From NCBI GenBank assembly GCA_964585535.1, contig CAZPDW010000050.1, positions 1-13,781 of the forward strand: a stretch of 13,781 nt of DNA, written 5' to 3'. Positions 1 through 7,213 of the stretch are shown in pieces. The DNA comes from JAUVYV01 sp964585535. Its GTDB lineage: Bacteria; Planctomycetota; Phycisphaerae; Sedimentisphaerales; Anaerobacaceae. The notes beneath the pieces were generated by a model. That model was given only the letters and a program-made list of their open reading frames with translations, searched no databases and had not been told where the DNA came from. The stretch's first letter is position 1; each line of letters begins with the position of its first letter. Position numbers and translations under genes: made by a program.

Positions 1-318
1 GTCAACACAGAACTGAACGTTCTTGTCAAACTCGGCGATGTAGGGGGCATTGTCCTCGGCGTCAATCAGGTGTTGACTCCAGAGGTTTGCGGCAAGGCCC
101 GAGAACTCCAGGCCCAGGGATTTGAGCCGTTCTTTGCAGGCCTGACGCTGTTCCTTATCCGGCATATCATCCGGGTTAGGATGAGGTGCAAATCCACCTA
201 ACTCAACACCGTCGAATTCCAGCTCACTGAGCTTTTCGGTAACCTGCTCCCAGGCAACGGGATTGTCCTGATAGGGGCCGATTGCATAGGCCCAGCTGCC
301 AATCGATATTCGTTTCAT
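1..318 (-). CDS. Sugar phosphate isomerase/epimerase, xylose isomerase-like TIM barrel (partial)
   Basis: Only the first 106 codons are present; the frame stays open to the left edge. The protein begins MKRISIGSWAYA and continues with a first helix and the strand FDGVELGGF. This is the usual opening of the AP-endonuclease-2/xylose isomerase-like TIM-barrel family, where the Glu after the second strand is often a metal ligand. Members isomerise or epimerise sugars, or act on 3-keto sugars. The ATG at 316-318 is preceded by AGGAG about 7 bases upstream, which supports this start. There is no signal peptide, so it is probably cytoplasmic. It is the last visible gene of a minus-strand operon behind the Gfo/Idh/MocA and DUF1080 genes, 67 bases after the oxidoreductase stop. 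The substrate cannot be told from this fragment. Confidence 0.8.
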   Translation of the reverse strand, partial: MKRISIGSWAYAIGPYQDNPVAWEQVTEKLSELEFDGVELGGFAPHPNPDDMPDKEQRQACKERLKSLGLEFSGLAANLWSQHLIDAEDNAPYIAEFDKNVQFCVD

Positions 319-385
319 CGCGCATCTCCTGTGATAAAAATCTATTCCTTGTTCTCGGTCATTCACATTATGTATTTGGACAGCT

Positions 386-1750
386 TTACAGGTGCCAGGG
401 ACTCCGCATCGGCCTTGACAGCATCTGGTTTGCCTGCTCATCGCCCTCAAACCGCTCGATACGTGGGTCCCACTTCAGTTTTCGTCCCAATTTCATTGCT
501 ATAAGGCCGAGATGACCGATTGAAATCGAACGCTGTCCCACCTCGGCGGGCGCTATTGCGGCGGTTCGGGTACGGACGCAGTCCAGGAAGTTTCTCTTGT
601 GGTTATCACTTCTGTAAAGATGAACCTCGTCGGGGCCGAACCTCTCGCGGAGCAGTGAACGCGGGTGAACATCGAGGCCGCTGCGATTGATATGAACCCA
701 GCCGAGGTCGCCCTCGAAAAGCACGCCGAGGTTCGAGCCGGAAGAGACCCCGGCAAATTCAATCCCATCTTTGCCGGTCGGGTGCTGCCGGGAATCCTCG
801 ACAATCATTGTAAAGCCCTGTGCGTAGCGGCACCGGAACCGGTAGCTTATGACCGAATCGAATATTCCACCTTTCCGAAATGCACCAACACCATCGACTT
901 CGACAGGGCCTGTTCGTTCGGTATCCATCGCCCACTGGGCGATGTCGCCGTGATGGCCCGCCCAGTCTGTTATCGCACCGCCTGCATAATCGCTAATCCA
1001 GCGAAAATTGCCGTGCACCGCCCATTTACAATAGGGCTTGCAGGGTGCGGGGCCAAGCCACATATCGTAATCAAATCCATCGGGCACAGCCGTTGGTGTC
1101 AGCGGGCCTGTCCAGCCGCCGCCGTGGGGCAATGCCACCCTTACGGTATCGACTTTACCTATTTTGCCGTTTCGCACTAACTCACAGGCAAAGCGAAAAT
1201 TCGCCCACGACCGCTGCTGACTGCCCACCTGAAAAACGGCGCCGGAACTGTTCACTGCGTCAACGACGGCCCGGCCTTCCACAACGCTATAAGCAAGCGG
1301 CTTTTCACAATAAACGTCCTTGCCCGCCTTTACCGCCGCTATTGAAATCAACGCATGCCAGTGGTCGGGCGCAGCCACCATCACGGCATCGATATCGTCC
1401 CTCGCCAGAAGCTCGCGAAAATCATTGTACCCGGCACAGTCGGTGCTGCCGTACCCGGCGTTGACTACGTCAATCGCCTTATCACGGTGGCGCCTGTCAA
1501 CATCACAAATGGCTGCAACCTGGACGTCCGGCTGGCCCAGAAACCCGCCGGAAGGCGTTCCCGAATAATCGTTGCCGACCATATCTCCCAACCCCTGGCT
1601 GCCTAATCCGATGCCGCCCATCACAATCCGCTCGCTCGGCGGTACCGCTGTGCCTTTGCCCAGGGCCGAACAGGAAACAACATAGGGAAAACCCACTGCG
1701 ACCGCAGCTTTTCGGATGAAAACCCGCCTGCTGATTTTCACTTTGCCCAT
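386..1750 (-). CDS. Gfo/Idh/MocA family oxidoreductase with Tat signal
   Basis: A 454-residue NAD(P)-dependent sugar oxidoreductase. Residues 7-14 read SRRVFIRK, a twin-arginine motif, followed by a hydrophobic stretch ending near VVSC (Cys27). Tat export is therefore likely, and the Cys could be a lipobox. The Rossmann domain has the nucleotide loop GGIGLGSQG (residues 45-53), the strand end ICDVD, and the family's CEKP motif at 148-151, whose Lys is the usual catalytic residue. The C-terminal substrate domain carries GGAITDWAGHHGDIAQW (258-274), the Asp/His cluster typical of this family. Length is normal for exported planctomycete members. The ATG has GAGGT upstream and starts 12 bases after the DUF1080 stop, so the two are co-transcribed. 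Oxidation of a sugar ring hydroxyl, possibly to a 3-keto sugar, is inferred from the neighbours. The exact substrate is unknown. Confidence 0.9.
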   Translation of the reverse strand: MGKVKISRRVFIRKAAVAVGFPYVVSCSALGKGTAVPPSERIVMGGIGLGSQGLGDMVGNDYSGTPSGGFLGQPDVQVAAICDVDRRHRDKAIDVVNAGYGSTDCAGYNDFRELLARDDIDAVMVAAPDHWHALISIAAVKAGKDVYCEKPLAYSVVEGRAVVDAVNSSGAVFQVGSQQRSWANFRFACELVRNGKIGKVDTVRVALPHGGGWTGPLTPTAVPDGFDYDMWLGPAPCKPYCKWAVHGNFRWISDYAGGAITDWAGHHGDIAQWAMDTERTGPVEVDGVGAFRKGGIFDSVISYRFRCRYAQGFTMIVEDSRQHPTGKDGIEFAGVSSGSNLGVLFEGDLGWVHINRSGLDVHPRSLLRERFGPDEVHLYRSDNHKRNFLDCVRTRTAAIAPAEVGQRSISIGHLGLIAMKLGRKLKWDPRIERFEGDEQANQMLSRPMRSPWHL

Positions 1751-1762
1751 ACACAGTACCTC

Positions 1763-2431
1763 TCAATCCAGCGGCTTTATGAAAATGTCCTTGTACCACG
1801 CCTGACCTGCAGGGCCCCCATGAATCTGAAGTCCGATGTAGCCCTTGCGGGCGATTGAGTCGTCCGGCTCCGTGTAATCAACGGTCCTGTAACCATTTAT
1901 CCAAAGCTCGATATGTTTGCCGACGCAGCGAATGCAATAATCATTCCACCCGTCGCGATTCAATATCTTCGCTATCTTTTGCTCTTCTACGGATGCGAGG
2001 GTTTTGTTTCGGCGCGATTCGTCATACAAACTCCCCCAGTACTGCTGGCCGATATCGGCCTGGTAGCCAATCATTTCACTGCTGCCGGGCCTTCGACGGC
2101 TCCGGAATTGAACGCCCGCATTCGTGTCGCTGCCGACGATTTTGAACTTAAGCCGCATCTCGAAATCACCATACTGCCCGACGGTAGATAGAAACTCATT
2201 GCGTTTGATGCCGGTCCGAAGATTTCCTCCTACGATTGCGTTATCCTCGATTCTAAAAACATCGAGGTTTCCCTGCCAGCCCCTGAAGCTCTTGCCGTCG
2301 AATATTCTCACAAATCCCGTTTTCGGCCCGCCTGCACAGCCCGCACGCTGCGGGCCGGCACATCCACAGCCGGTCAACAACGCCGTAAGCGCTACAAGCC
2401 GAACAGTTTCAAATGTAAACAATCTCTTCAT
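1763..2431 (-). CDS. DUF1080 / 3-keto-disaccharide hydrolase-like lipoprotein
   Basis: A protein of 222 residues from the chosen ATG at 2429-2431. The N-terminus MKRLFTFETVRLVALTALLTGC is a lipoprotein signal with Cys22 as the lipidation site. The DUF1080 domain runs from about residue 39 (FVRIFDGKSFRGW) to the end (WYKDIFIKPLD), with the characteristic NAGVQFRSRR and GYIGLQIHGG stretches. The fold is a concanavalin-like jelly roll, and characterised relatives hydrolyse 3-keto-glycosides. The frame is open for 49 further codons upstream to a GTG at 2576-2578. The internal ATG is preferred because it gives a clean lipoprotein signal and has AGGAG and AAAGG upstream. It is the first gene of the sugar operon, 12 bases before the oxidoreductase. 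The cleavage role is inferred from family and context. Confidence 0.87.
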   Translation of the reverse strand: MKRLFTFETVRLVALTALLTGCGCAGPQRAGCAGGPKTGFVRIFDGKSFRGWQGNLDVFRIEDNAIVGGNLRTGIKRNEFLSTVGQYGDFEMRLKFKIVGSDTNAGVQFRSRRRPGSSEMIGYQADIGQQYWGSLYDESRRNKTLASVEEQKIAKILNRDGWNDYCIRCVGKHIELWINGYRTVDYTEPDDSIARKGYIGLQIHGGPAGQAWYKDIFIKPLD

Positions 2432-2585
2432 CTTGACCTTTACTCCTGCATCCTGTTTTGCCCGGGACATTACCACGATTGCCTCGTTGCGATTATCCAT
2501 TTTATCCGGCGGGATTAAATTATCTGCCATTTGTTCGCCGTTGACAACAAGTTTTTCCACGTTTCTTTGTGGACCCACAGCTATC

Positions 2586-2600
2586 TATGTGAACCACATA
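2586..2600. promoter_or_regulatory. Perfect inverted repeat, candidate operator
   Basis: TATGTG, three bases, then CACATA: a perfect 6+6 dyad lying 155 bases upstream of the chosen DUF1080 start. The size and symmetry suit binding by a dimeric repressor. The binding family is not known, and a chance palindrome is possible. Confidence 0.3.
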
Positions 2601-2669
2601 CCCATATCGAGGAGCATGCAAAACCTTCGTCGTGTCCCGGCGGCCTTTCCGGCAGCATCCGCAGCGAAA

Positions 2670-2685
2670 TGTCTTGAGCAAGACA
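2670..2685. promoter_or_regulatory. Inverted repeat TGTCTTG-AG-CAAGACA, candidate operator
   Basis: Seven-base arms separated by two bases. The repeat sits directly downstream of the candidate -10 box (2689-2694, minus strand), covering the expected transcription start. That is a typical position for a repressor operator. It could instead fold as a very tight hairpin, but a two-base loop is unfavourable, so a DNA-binding site is the better reading. Confidence 0.35.
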
Positions 2686-2688
2686 AGG

Positions 2689-2717
2689 AGAATAAGTGCA
2701 GAATACTCTCATAACAA
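2689..2717 (-). promoter_or_regulatory. Candidate sigma-70-like promoter for the sugar operon
   Basis: On the minus strand, TTGTTA (2712-2717) is followed after 17 bases by TATTCT (2689-2694), a moderate match to -35/-10 elements at ideal spacing. Transcription would begin near 2682 and leave a leader of about 250 bases before the DUF1080 ATG. This is a visual match only; planctomycete promoters are poorly defined. Confidence 0.25.
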
Positions 2718-3008
2718 CTGGTACAAGAAAAGGACGCTCCCCCTGCCCATCCCATAATATTAAAAAATTCCTCGAACTTCAGGTTTTTTTGAGCTTTTTG
2801 GGGGAGGAGATTCAATTCAATGCACACTGCCTGTGAGTGACGAGACAAACAAGAATCTATCATTACCCGACAAGAAGTTCCCCCGGGATGCACTGACCGG
2901 TCGGCGGGTATTGGCTTGTCGAAGCGCATCCGGATTTAACCGACCGCCTGATTGCCTTTGGCCGGCCGCCACCGGGCAGAGCCGGCTTTGTCCTGTATCG
3001 CTTGCTGA

Positions 3009-4318
3009 CTGGGGGCGATAAAGCAGTGGACGCCTGCCTCCGGCTTCGAAGGGCCAAGCTGGAACCCGATAACGGAGAAACTGTATTTCTCGCAGCGGAC
3101 GGAGTTTTACCGGATTTTACGACTTGATTCGCCGGGCAGCGTAACGGTGTGGATGAACAACACGCCGCAGGGCCTGAGGATTCACAGGTTCTGGCCGGGC
3201 CGGGCGACGGAATCAATAAAAAGCCGAACGACCTGTGCCAGACGCCGCGCGGCGACATCTACTTTACCGGCCCGGACTGGACGCCGGGGGCGACCGACCA
3301 GGTGGTCTATCGTCTTGCCCCTGACGGGACGGTGACAGAGGTTATCGACGATATGGTGATGCCGAACGGGATTATTGCCTCGAAGGACGGGTCAAAGCTT
3401 TACGTTGGCGACAGTAATCTGAAGCACTGGAAGCTGTACCCTGTCAACCCGGACGGAACGGTGGGCGAGGGGTGGGTTTTCTTCGACCCGCTTGTGGCAA
3501 GTACGCGCGACCCGGACGGTATGACGATTGACGAGGTGGGTAATCTGTATTTTGTGGGCCTCGGCGGACTCTGGATTGTTTCGCCGGCGGGCAGAGAAAT
3601 AGAGATGCTCCCCGTGCCGGAGTTTTGCTCGAACGTAACGTTCGGCGGCCTTGACGGCAGGACCCTTTACATAACCTGCCAGGACAAGGTTTACAGTTTG
3701 GCGATGCGGGTTCGCGGAGGCAGCTGGGCGGACAGGACGGCACCGAGTCCGGACCCGATGAGCTGGTCAGTGGCTCCACAGCCGTCGGGGCCTTACTCGA
3801 TAAGTATGACGGCGGCGACGGCCAGCGATAAGTTTGGCGTGGAGTACTATTTTGAGAACGAAACGGACCCGTCCCACGACAGCGGCTGGCAGGACAGCCC
3901 CGACTATAACGACACAGGTCTTGACCGGGGAACCGTTTACACATATCGGGTGAAAGCGCGTGACAAATCGGATTCTCGCAATGAGACTTCGTACTCACAG
4001 CCGGCCTCATCGACGACAGAGCTTGAGGCGCCGCCGATAGCGTTTGACTCGAATAGCAGCGGTTCGGCCGGCACAGCCGGTAGTACCCTTAGTTTCAGCC
4101 ACACCATCGGCTCCGGGCAAAATCGTCTTTTGGTGGTTGGAGTGCAGAGCGAAAACCCGAGCGGTTCGATGCCTAACCTGATTATTACGAGTGTCAGATA
4201 CAACGGCGCTAATTTAGTGAAGGCAGACCATACGTACATAGAGCAGAGCGGTTATGTTCTTACAGTCGAGCTGTGGTATCTGTTCGAGGCGGATTTGCCG
4301 GTTTTAGCCGATAGCTGA
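3009..4318 (+). pseudogene. Broken SMP-30/gluconolactonase-like gene with FN3-type tail
   Basis: The start of an SMP-30 beta-propeller is readable at 3042-3173 in one frame: FEGPSWNPITEKLYFS, then RLDSPGSVTVWMNNTPQG. From about 3170 the homology moves to the next frame (GPEDSQVLAGPGDG...), open to 4318. Compared with intact relatives, about 30-40 residues (the NGL...DGRL part) are missing at the junction, so a deletion plus frameshift is likely. In the downstream frame, counted from the ATG at 3149, metal-ligand positions of the family are kept: PNDL (residues 26-29), MPNG (71-74) and DPDGM (121-125), while the Glu of FEGP lies in the other frame. A fibronectin-III-like module follows (about 197-290), then a domain starting IAFDSNSSGSAG that stops abruptly after ELWYLFEADLP. 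No signal peptide or start with a ribosome site is seen. It converges on the signalling operon. A sequencing error could explain the frame change but not the lost residues. Confidence 0.75.
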
Positions 4319-4372
4319 TTGCTCGAAATGTCTGTCCGAAAGGACTCCCAAGGAGCGCCGGGGCTGTGGCGA

Positions 4373-5938
4373 CTATCCGGTCTCTTGAGTGGTGACGGGT
4401 ACGGGGGGCTGTTTCGGCGTCAGAGGCAGCCAGACCGTGAACGTCGTACCTTTGTCCGGCTCGCTTTCGACCTCGATTCTACCATCGTGCCTGATGACAA
4501 TTTCCTTGACGATGGCAAGGCCGAGCCCTGTTCCCTGGATTTGTTTTCCCGGCCGGTTGACGCGATAGAATCGGCCGAATATCTTCGGCAGGTCGTCCTT
4601 CGGTATGCCCATACCGGTGTCGCTTACCTTTATGACGAGCTGGCGGTCTTGTGTCCGGGCCGAGAGCTTGACCCTGCCGTTTTCGGGGGTGAACTTAATC
4701 GCGTTGTTGACGAGATTCGAGAGCATCGACTGTATCTTGTCTGCGTCTGCGACCAGCCGGCCGAGGTGCTCGGGGATATCCAGTTCAAGGTTGACCTTAT
4801 TCTTGTCGGCCAGGGCGTGCATATCCGGCATCGTGTTATTGATTATGGCGGTAACATCCACGGGTTCGCGTACAATTTCGATTCTGCCGGATTCAATACG
4901 TGATATTTCGAGTATGCTGTTAATGAGATTTGTGAGACGGTCGGATTCTTCGTCAATAATATGGAGAAACTCGCGCTGGGTTTCTTCGGGCATATTTCGG
5001 TCATAGAGAATGGTCTCGGTATATGCCTTTATTGAGGTCAGCGGAGTTCTCAGCTCGTGTGATACCGAGGAGATGAAATCGGATTTCATACGGTCGATTT
5101 CGCGCTTGGCAGAGACGTCTCGGAAGACCATAACAATTCCGGTCATAGTTCCGTCGTTTTTTCTGATTGGAGCGGCGGTGGCGGAGATGGGGCACCGCCG
5201 GCTGAACCTGGCCATAAGTGCATCGTGGTCGCCGCCGAACTCGATATTACGGGACTTCAAGACTTTCTCGACGGGACTGCTAACGGGCATATTCGTCTGC
5301 TCATCGACGATGTGGAAAATTTTATCGACCGGCTTCAACTGCACTTCGTCAAAAGTCCAGCCGGTCAGTTTTTCAGCGGCTTTGTTAAAGAGCGTGATAC
5401 GGTTCTCAGCGTCCACGGCAACGACGGCATCGCCCATACTGGAGAGCGTTACGGCTAACAATTCCTTTTCTTCGGCGAGCTGCTCGGTTCTTTCCTTGAC
5501 TAACTCGACGAGATTCTTGTGGTATCTTTTAAGCTCATCCTCGGCCTTTTTGTGACGGACGGCATTTTTTACGACCTCGGGAAGCACCTTGAGGTAGTTG
5601 CGAGCGGGGTCTTTTATCAGGTAATCCGACGCCCCGCGCTTCATTGCCTTGACGGCGAGCTCTTCACTGCCGGTGCCGGTGGCGAAGACCGCGGGGGTTT
5701 CGTCTATCGAGTCGAGAATATCAAAAGCCGTGCCGTCTCCGAGCAGGTAGTCCACAAAAGCAATGTCGAAATTTTCTTTGCTCAGGATTTCTCTTGCCTC
5801 GCTGACGCTGCCGGCGATTGTATAGTCGTAGGGCAGGTTCTGTTCCCTGACTATGCGTTTGAAGGCCATCTGGTCGAGTTTATCGTCTTCGACCATTAGA
5901 ATTTTATACGTGGTTTTTTTGGTATTTTTATCCGACAT
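4373..5938 (-). CDS. Hybrid histidine kinase, REC-PAS-HisKA-HATPase
   Basis: A soluble protein of 521 residues. The N-terminal receiver (about 11-128) has the acidic pair D18-D19, the phospho-acceptor D63 (FVDYLLGDG) and K109. A coiled linker (130-160) leads to a PAS domain (about 157-278). The kinase core follows: HisKA with H294 in SVSHELRTPL, N box around N411-N412 (NLVNNAIKFTP), G1 box DTGMGI (440-445) and G2 box GTGLGL (469-474). The core is of the classical PhoR/ResE type and differs from the SHDLK-type kinases upstream in this operon. The input receiver suggests that upstream kinases set its activity. It overlaps the preceding receiver gene by 11 bases, so translation is probably coupled. 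It is the last gene of the operon; no clear terminator follows. The C-terminal tail (506-521) is Pro/Thr-rich. Confidence 0.92.
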   Translation of the reverse strand: MSDKNTKKTTYKILMVEDDKLDQMAFKRIVREQNLPYDYTIAGSVSEAREILSKENFDIAFVDYLLGDGTAFDILDSIDETPAVFATGTGSEELAVKAMKRGASDYLIKDPARNYLKVLPEVVKNAVRHKKAEDELKRYHKNLVELVKERTEQLAEEKELLAVTLSSMGDAVVAVDAENRITLFNKAAEKLTGWTFDEVQLKPVDKIFHIVDEQTNMPVSSPVEKVLKSRNIEFGGDHDALMARFSRRCPISATAAPIRKNDGTMTGIVMVFRDVSAKREIDRMKSDFISSVSHELRTPLTSIKAYTETILYDRNMPEETQREFLHIIDEESDRLTNLINSILEISRIESGRIEIVREPVDVTAIINNTMPDMHALADKNKVNLELDIPEHLGRLVADADKIQSMLSNLVNNAIKFTPENGRVKLSARTQDRQLVIKVSDTGMGIPKDDLPKIFGRFYRVNRPGKQIQGTGLGLAIVKEIVIRHDGRIEVESEPDKGTTFTVWLPLTPKQPPVPVTTQETG

Positions 5939-6350
5939 AAGCGGGTAGCTCGCTCAGTGTCCAGTAAAGGTCGATGGTTCTTATCGCTTCGACGAATTTC
6001 GTATAGTCGGTCGGTTTGACGATGTAACCGGCGACAGAAAGGTCGAAACTTTCCACCTTATCTCGTTCACTTTTTGAGGTGGTCAGCACGACAACAGGTA
6101 TCTTTTTTAGTTCTTCGTCGGTCTTTGCAATGTTGAGAAATTCGATTCCGTTCATTTTCGGCATGTTCAAGTCGAGCAGAATAACACAGGGGTTTTTGCT
6201 GCCTTCCTCGCTCAGATAGCTCAGCGCCTCCCGGCCGTTGGTCTTGTGCACAAGCTGATTTGTGACATTGAGCTCTTTCAGGGCTCTTTTGACGGTCATT
6301 GCATCGACGTCATCGTCTTCAATAAGCAATATGGGTTTCAAGCTTCGCAT
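5928..6350 (-). CDS. Single-domain response regulator, Rcp1/CheY-like (third in tandem)
   Basis: 140 residues made almost entirely of one receiver domain. The acidic cluster is E11-D12-D13, the phospho-acceptor D60 (ILLDLNMPKMNGIEF), T90 and K112 (VKP). The spacing of +30 and +52 from the Asp equals that of CheY. There is no output domain, so it acts as a phosphate shuttle or through protein contacts. The ending LYWTLSELP is the short extension seen in Rcp1-like regulators that partner phytochrome-type kinases. AGGAG seven bases before the ATG fixes the start. It overlaps the gene before it by 32 bases and the hybrid kinase after it by 11. It is very close to the receiver just upstream (same residues over long runs), showing a tandem duplication. 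Confidence 0.93.
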   Translation of the reverse strand: MRSLKPILLIEDDDVDAMTVKRALKELNVTNQLVHKTNGREALSYLSEEGSKNPCVILLDLNMPKMNGIEFLNIAKTDEELKKIPVVVLTTSKSERDKVESFDLSVAGYIVKPTDYTKFVEAIRTIDLYWTLSELPAYVG

Positions 6351-6780
6351 TTTCGTTCTCCTGTTCGTGAGAAGGCAGTTCGCTAAGCGTCCAATAGAGA
6401 TTGACTATCCTTATTGCTTCAACGAATTTTTTGTAATCGACGGGCTTGACAATATAACCTGCGACATTGAGCTCGAAGCTCTCGACTTTGTCCCTGTCGT
6501 CTTTCGACGTGGTCAGGACAACTGCCGGGATTCTCTTTAGCATTTCGTCGCTTTTGGCAACTTTGAGGAACTCAATACCGTTCATTTTCGGCATATTCAA
6601 ATCGAGAAGAATGACGCAGGGTTTCTCATTGGCGTCGTTCCTCAGGTAGCCGATGGCTTCCTCGCCGTTGGCGCTGTGAACAAGAGGGTTCGTGACCCTC
6701 AGGTCCTTGAGGGCCCGCTTTACCGTCATAGCATCAACATTGTCGTCCTCGACAAGTAAAATCGGCTTAGAGTTTCGCAT
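6319..6780 (-). CDS. Single-domain response regulator, Rcp1/CheY-like (second in tandem)
   Basis: 153 residues from the ATG at 6778-6780, chosen because GGGAAG lies just upstream and the protein then begins MRNSKPILLVEDD exactly like its paralogues; an eight-residue longer frame exists. Receiver residues are E11-D12-D13, D60, T90 and K112. It aligns without gaps to the other three receivers through Trp130. The tail after the receiver (ENENAKLETHIAY) is read from the start of the next gene in another frame. The overlap is 32 bases with the next gene and 14 with the previous one, so translation is probably coupled on both sides. No output domain. Confidence 0.92.
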   Translation of the reverse strand: MRNSKPILLVEDDNVDAMTVKRALKDLRVTNPLVHSANGEEAIGYLRNDANEKPCVILLDLNMPKMNGIEFLKVAKSDEMLKRIPAVVLTTSKDDRDKVESFELNVAGYIVKPVDYKKFVEAIRIVNLYWTLSELPSHEQENENAKLETHIAY

Positions 6781-7210
6781 TTTCAACTTCCCTTTCCCGG
6801 TCAACCAAATCGTTCAACATCCAGTACTGGATAATAGTGTTCATCGAGTCCAAAAAGGTAGCGTAATCCACTGGTTTTACGACATAGCCGGCAATGCCGA
6901 GACCGAAAGTATCGAATTTGTCTCTTTCGTACTTTGAGACGGTCATGACCACGACCGGTATCTTTTTCAGCCGGCGGTCGGCTTTTATTGCCTGCAGGAA
7001 TTCGATGCCGTTGACTTTCGGCATGTTCAGGTCCAGGAGAATCAGGCCGGGCTTTTCGTTCGCCGGGTCTCTGAGATATTCGAGTCCCTGCTCTCCGTCG
7101 GTTTTGTGGACAAGCTCATTTTTGACCTTGAGATCGTCGATTGCCTGTGTGATTGTCGAGGCATCGACGACGTCGTCTTCGAGCAGTAATATTGATTTCA
7201 ATCTTGACAT
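6767..7210 (-). CDS. Single-domain response regulator, Rcp1/CheY-like (first in tandem)
   Basis: 147 residues. The receiver has E11-D12-D13, phospho-acceptor D60 (LILLDLNMPKVNGIEF), T90 and K112. It is the most divergent of the three tandem copies: VVMTVSK replaces VVLTTSK, and the acidic helix 1 differs (DASTITQAIDDL). It ends REREVENAKL, whose last codons overlap the start of the next receiver by 14 bases. GGAG lies eight bases before the ATG and inside the end of the upstream PAS kinase gene, which stops three bases before this start. It is therefore the likely partner of that kinase. Confidence 0.92.
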   Translation of the reverse strand: MSRLKSILLLEDDVVDASTITQAIDDLKVKNELVHKTDGEQGLEYLRDPANEKPGLILLDLNMPKVNGIEFLQAIKADRRLKKIPVVVMTVSKYERDKFDTFGLGIAGYVVKPVDYATFLDSMNTIIQYWMLNDLVDREREVENAKL

Positions 7211-7213
7211 TTT

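Larger units (their letters stand above)
2432..3008. other. Gap without a convincing gene; regulatory region
   Basis: About 580 bases between the DUF1080 start and the SMP-30 remnant. Short open frames exist on both strands, but none shows a recognisable family together with a good ribosome site. The stretch contains a candidate minus-strand promoter (2689-2717), inverted repeats at 2586-2600 and 2670-2685, and an AT-rich block around 2755-2820. A GGAGG followed by ATG at 2820-2822 on the plus strand opens a frame of only six codons. Bases 2897-3127 are open in one plus-strand frame without a clear start. The right part is probably eroded sequence upstream of the SMP-30 remnant. Confidence 0.5.

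Noticed and set aside
665..1180. 171-residue plus-strand open frame
   Set aside because: Antisense to the well-supported Gfo/Idh/MocA gene; a shadow of its codon pattern.
2820..2840. GGAGG followed by ATG on the plus strand, considered as the start of the lactonase gene
   Set aside because: The frame closes after six codons, and the GTG at 2833 is too far from the ribosome site; no frame links it to the propeller sequence.
2585..2929. 114-residue minus-strand open frame between the DUF1080 and SMP-30 genes
   Set aside because: Low-complexity, Cys/Ser-rich reading with no recognisable family and no good ribosome site; it covers both candidate operators and the promoter.
4334..4355. Small hairpins GTCC-GAAA-GGAC and CTCC-CAA-GGAG between the convergent SMP-30 remnant and hybrid kinase gene, considered as a terminator
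   Set aside because: Stems are only four base pairs and no T-run follows on either strand.
4319..4903. 194-residue plus-strand open frame continuing past the SMP-30 stop
   Set aside because: Antisense to the HATPase part of the hybrid kinase, and its sequence shows no continuation of the truncated tail domain.
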